Below are positions 6,925-8,583 of a DNA stretch of 8,583 bases, piece after piece. Within the stretch, counting starts at the first letter, position 1, and each line of letters opens with the position of its first letter. Origin of the DNA: JBNJEM01 sp051745935. Its GTDB lineage: Bacteria; Planctomycetota; Planctomycetia; Pirellulales; Pirellulaceae. The notes beneath the pieces are model-generated. The model was not told the DNA's origin. It worked only from the letters and a program-made list of their open reading frames with translations, and searched no databases. The position numbers were made by a program, and so were the translations under genes. The DNA lies in contig JBNJEM010000328.1 of NCBI GenBank assembly GCA_051745935.1, positions 1-8,583 on the forward strand, in the 5' to 3' direction.

Positions 6925-7140
6925 TTAGTCAGGAGTGTCCTTTCCAGCGTTTGCCCGGCTTTTTCTCTTTTTGGCCGCTTGCCAAACCGTACCGGGATCT
7001 TCAGAACTAAGGCCCTCGAGGAACCCACCATCGTCAACCCTTTGGCCATTTACAAGCACTAGCCTATCGAACATGTGCCAATCAGAATCAATGCACCCGA
7101 CAGGAAACTGAACCCTCTCGCCTGGGCAATAGGCATCCGA
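6925..7140 (-). pseudogene. Unrecognised protein, C-terminal coding remnant
   Basis: The minus-strand frame from about 7140 to the TAA at 6925 is open for some 71 codons and reads like real protein: DAYCPGERVQFPVG, then DSDWHMFDRLVLVNG, and a basic, hydrophilic end (AAKKRKSRANAGKD). It has no start of its own except an ATG at 7074, which would leave 49 residues. The frame stays open to 7185, but there it overlaps, antisense, the conserved fic coding sequence, so the breakpoint probably lies near 7130-7150. I do not recognise the family. The alternative is a chance open frame, but the composition and the clean hydrophilic ending favour a decayed gene. Confidence 0.35.
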
Positions 7141-7198
7141 ACAAGCAGATCCTGACCGACAAGGGGATATTCGTGAAGTCCTGAATTACCGTCGCGCC

Positions 7199-8011
7199 AT
7201 GCGCGAAGCCATTGATTACATGACGCAACGTCCTTTGTGCCTGGACCTGATTCTTAACATCCAGGCTACGTTGTTGGAAGGGGTGCGGGGCCTGGACCTA
7301 GCTCGCGGTCAGTTGCGAAAAGTGCAAAACTGGATCGGATCCGCTGATAGCTCAATCGAATCGGCTAAGTTCGTCCCACCGGATCCCATGATACTGCCGG
7401 AATACGTGAGCAATTGGGAACGATATATTCATCAGGAGGAACAAGACCGGTTGGTGCAGCTAGCGACCATTCACGCCCAGTTCGAGATTCTCCACCCCTT
7501 TAACGATGGGAATGGCCGGGTTGGCCGTATAATCCTTCCGCTTGTTTTATACCAGTACAACATGCTCTCGAGCCCAATGTTCTACCTTAGTGCCTATTTG
7601 GAGCGGAATCGGGACGCATATTACAAGCGGCTGTATCGAATCACTGAGTTTGGCGAATGGGATGAATGGGTGCTGTTCTTCCTGACAGCCATCGCTGAAC
7701 AAGCCCGCGAGAATACCAAAAGAGCGCGGGCAATTCTCGAGCTATATGACCAGATGAAAACACGGGTACCGGAGGTCATCGCCACGCAATTTACTGTCCA
7801 AACGATCGATGCTCTTTTCGACCGTCCTATCTTTCGTACAACAGACTTCGTCGGTCGTTCGGGCATTCCCAAAGCCAGTGCCATGCGGATTCTTCGCTCT
7901 TTACAAGATGAGCACATGTTAATTCCCCTCCGCGAGGCCAGTGGAAGCCGACCAGCCGTTTTGATGTTTAGAGAATTGATTGCCCTGGCTGAGGGTCGGG
8001 TGAAGCTATGA
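7199..8011 (+). CDS. fic: Fic-domain AMPylase, N-terminally truncated
   Basis: Predicted 270 residues from ATG 7199. The Fic motif HPFNDGNGRVGR is complete at 99-110 (7493-7528) with catalytic His99, so nucleotide transfer (usually AMP from ATP to a target protein hydroxyl) is possible. A C-terminal winged helix (about 195-262, with TTDFVGRSGIPKASAMRIL) suggests DNA binding. Conserved sequence continues upstream of ATG 7199 in the same frame (DIREVLNYRRAM, from about 7166), and the frame is open only to 7133. The first 100 or so residues of a usual 370-residue Fic protein are therefore gone. These include the SxxxEG-type inhibitory helix expected in this class. No good ribosome binding site precedes ATG 7199. 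The protein is either a deregulated remnant or a pseudogene; all remaining sequence is intact. Its stop codon lies inside the first copy of the motif array described separately. Confidence 0.82.
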   Translation: MREAIDYMTQRPLCLDLILNIQATLLEGVRGLDLARGQLRKVQNWIGSADSSIESAKFVPPDPMILPEYVSNWERYIHQEEQDRLVQLATIHAQFEILHPFNDGNGRVGRIILPLVLYQYNMLSSPMFYLSAYLERNRDAYYKRLYRITEFGEWDEWVLFFLTAIAEQARENTKRARAILELYDQMKTRVPEVIATQFTVQTIDALFDRPIFRTTDFVGRSGIPKASAMRILRSLQDEHMLIPLREASGSRPAVLMFRELIALAEGRVKL

Positions 8012-8034
8012 TACACTGTTTAGGCTTGGAAGCT

Positions 8035-8076
8035 TTGTGTCTCATAAATCCGCAATCTTGAGACACAAGAATTTTT
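8035..8076 (+). terminator. Possible fic terminator (alternative reading of the first inverted repeat)
   Basis: The 10-bp stem 8035-8044/8059-8068 is followed by five T at 8072-8076, 24 bases after the fic stop. The stem is moderate in GC and the loop is long, so it is a weak terminator candidate. Repetition of the same sequences elsewhere argues for a binding-site role at least as strongly. Confidence 0.3.
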
Positions 8077-8098
8077 GATGCGTATGCATGAGACACAA
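8035..8098. repeat. TGAGACACAA motif cluster, proximal
   Basis: Three exact copies: TTGTGTCTCA at 8035-8044 (reverse), TGAGACACAA at 8059-8068 and again at 8089-8098. The first two form a perfect 10-bp inverted repeat with a 14-base spacer. A related TGATACACTG overlaps the fic stop at 8009-8018. Such paired sites suit a dimeric DNA-binding protein; the winged helix of Fic is one candidate. Confidence 0.7.
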
Positions 8099-8356
8099 TA
8101 GCCCTTCCCCTCGCATGCGCCCCCCTGGCCAGAGCACGCGAGCCACTGCGAGTTGTGTGTTCTTGGGATTACCGGCATTGCTACTGCCTAGCCCCTCAAT
8201 CAGCGTCAGGCGGCCTCCTGCAGCGGGGTAAGGCGACCGTATTAGCCAGCCAGCAACAAGGGAATTCGAGTGTCTACGCCCGGGGGGGCTAGTCAGGCAG
8301 CACTTTCTTGGGCCAAAAACAGAACGTAAACATCCAGCCGTTACTGGTTTTTCAAT

Positions 8357-8420
8357 TTGTGTCTCAAAATTCGGGTTTTGTGATACACAATCCAGTTTGC
8401 GTCTCATCGATGAGTCACAA
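8357..8420. repeat. TGAGACACAA motif cluster, distal
   Basis: TTGTGTCTCA at 8357-8366 is followed, after 14 bases, by TGATACACAA at 8381-8390, part of the palindrome TTGTGATACACAA (8378-8390). TTGCGTCTCA (8397-8406) and TGAGTCACAA (8411-8420) follow, facing each other across TCGA. The first pair repeats the orientation and spacing of 8035-8068 exactly. Confidence 0.7.
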
Positions 8421-8520
8421 CCGGTTTTGGGCTGGTTTCCAGACCAAGCTTTTCCCAATACGCCGCCCTTTCCCCCACCAAAGAGGGCCTGAAGAAGTCA
8501 ATAGACCCTAACGTTGCAAA

Positions 8521-8583
8521 CAGTATATGTAGGACGGGTCTCCAGGCCCGTCAGTATATGTAGGACGGGTCTCCAGGCCCGTC
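8521..8583. repeat. 31-bp tandem repeat, two copies, running off the window end
   Basis: Copy 1 is 8521-8551 and copy 2 is 8552-8582, identical; position 8583 starts a possible third. Each unit carries a GTAGGACGGG...CCCGTC hairpin (GACGGG pairing with CCCGTC). The array may extend beyond the window. Confidence 0.85.

Larger units (their letters stand above)
8012..8520. other. Gene-poor stretch after fic
   Basis: About 500 bases without a supportable gene. It holds two clusters of the TGAGACACAA motif (annotated separately), a C-rich patch near 8105-8130 and a run of seven G at 8282-8288. Open frames of 67 and 138 codons cross the motifs and show no domain. Confidence 0.55.

Noticed and set aside
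8035..8420. CRISPR array
   Set aside because: The repeats are only 10 bp, occur in both orientations and have irregular spacing, unlike a CRISPR array.
8042..8458. A 138-codon minus-strand ORF
   Set aside because: It spans the motif clusters, has no domain or good ribosome binding site, and its composition looks like translated intergenic repeat.

Overview
The window looks like an accessory, partly decayed stretch of a large-genome bacterium of the Planctomycetes (PVC) type. This comes from the protein families present: ThuA-like proteins, a ThuA + DUF1080 (3-keto-disaccharide hydrolase) fusion, a Tat-exported Gfo/Idh/MocA oxidoreductase, a sulfatase and a NapH-type polyferredoxin. It also comes from short dispersed hairpin repeats of a kind I associate with that group. 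The assignment is an inference from family content and repeat style, not from a marker gene.

Layout. Positions 272-4533 are a minus-strand, operon-like run. In transcription order it holds a sulfatase internal fragment, the N-terminal part of a 4Fe-4S polyferredoxin membrane protein, an intact secreted ThuA-like protein, the N-terminal 100 residues of a Tat-exported Gfo/Idh/MocA oxidoreductase, and an intact secreted ThuA-DUF1080 protein. Only the two ThuA proteins look complete. The other three break in mid-domain. Positions 4662-4932 on the plus strand hold a small ORF overlapping by ATGA a nucleotidyltransferase gene that is cut after about 33 codons. Next comes the C-terminal remnant of an IS66-family transposase on the minus strand (4967-5347), then about 580 bases without a convincing gene that carry a perfect 23-bp inverted repeat (5689-5791).

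Positions 5930-6742 on the minus strand hold two small membrane-protein genes in tandem that I do not recognise, preceded by a REP-like hairpin (6828-6849). A minus-strand C-terminal coding remnant (6925 to about 7140) abuts a plus-strand Fic AMPylase gene (7199-8011). The Fic gene keeps its catalytic motif and C-terminal winged helix but has lost its N-terminal regulatory part. From 8009 to 8420 there are eight copies or near-copies of a 10-bp motif, TGAGACACAA, in either orientation, including two 34-bp elements of identical geometry 322 bp apart. The window ends in a 31-bp tandem repeat containing a hairpin.

How the parts work together. The 272-4533 run reads as the remains of an export-directed polysaccharide or sugar catabolism locus: desulfation, sugar oxidation, and ThuA/DUF1080 keto-sugar processing. 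The rest is a gene graveyard in which defence or toxin-antitoxin-like genes (nucleotidyltransferase pair, Fic), an IS66 remnant and hairpin repeats are joined by breakpoints. No complete new system is evident. The most distinctive unexplained signal is the TGAGACACAA motif cluster behind fic.
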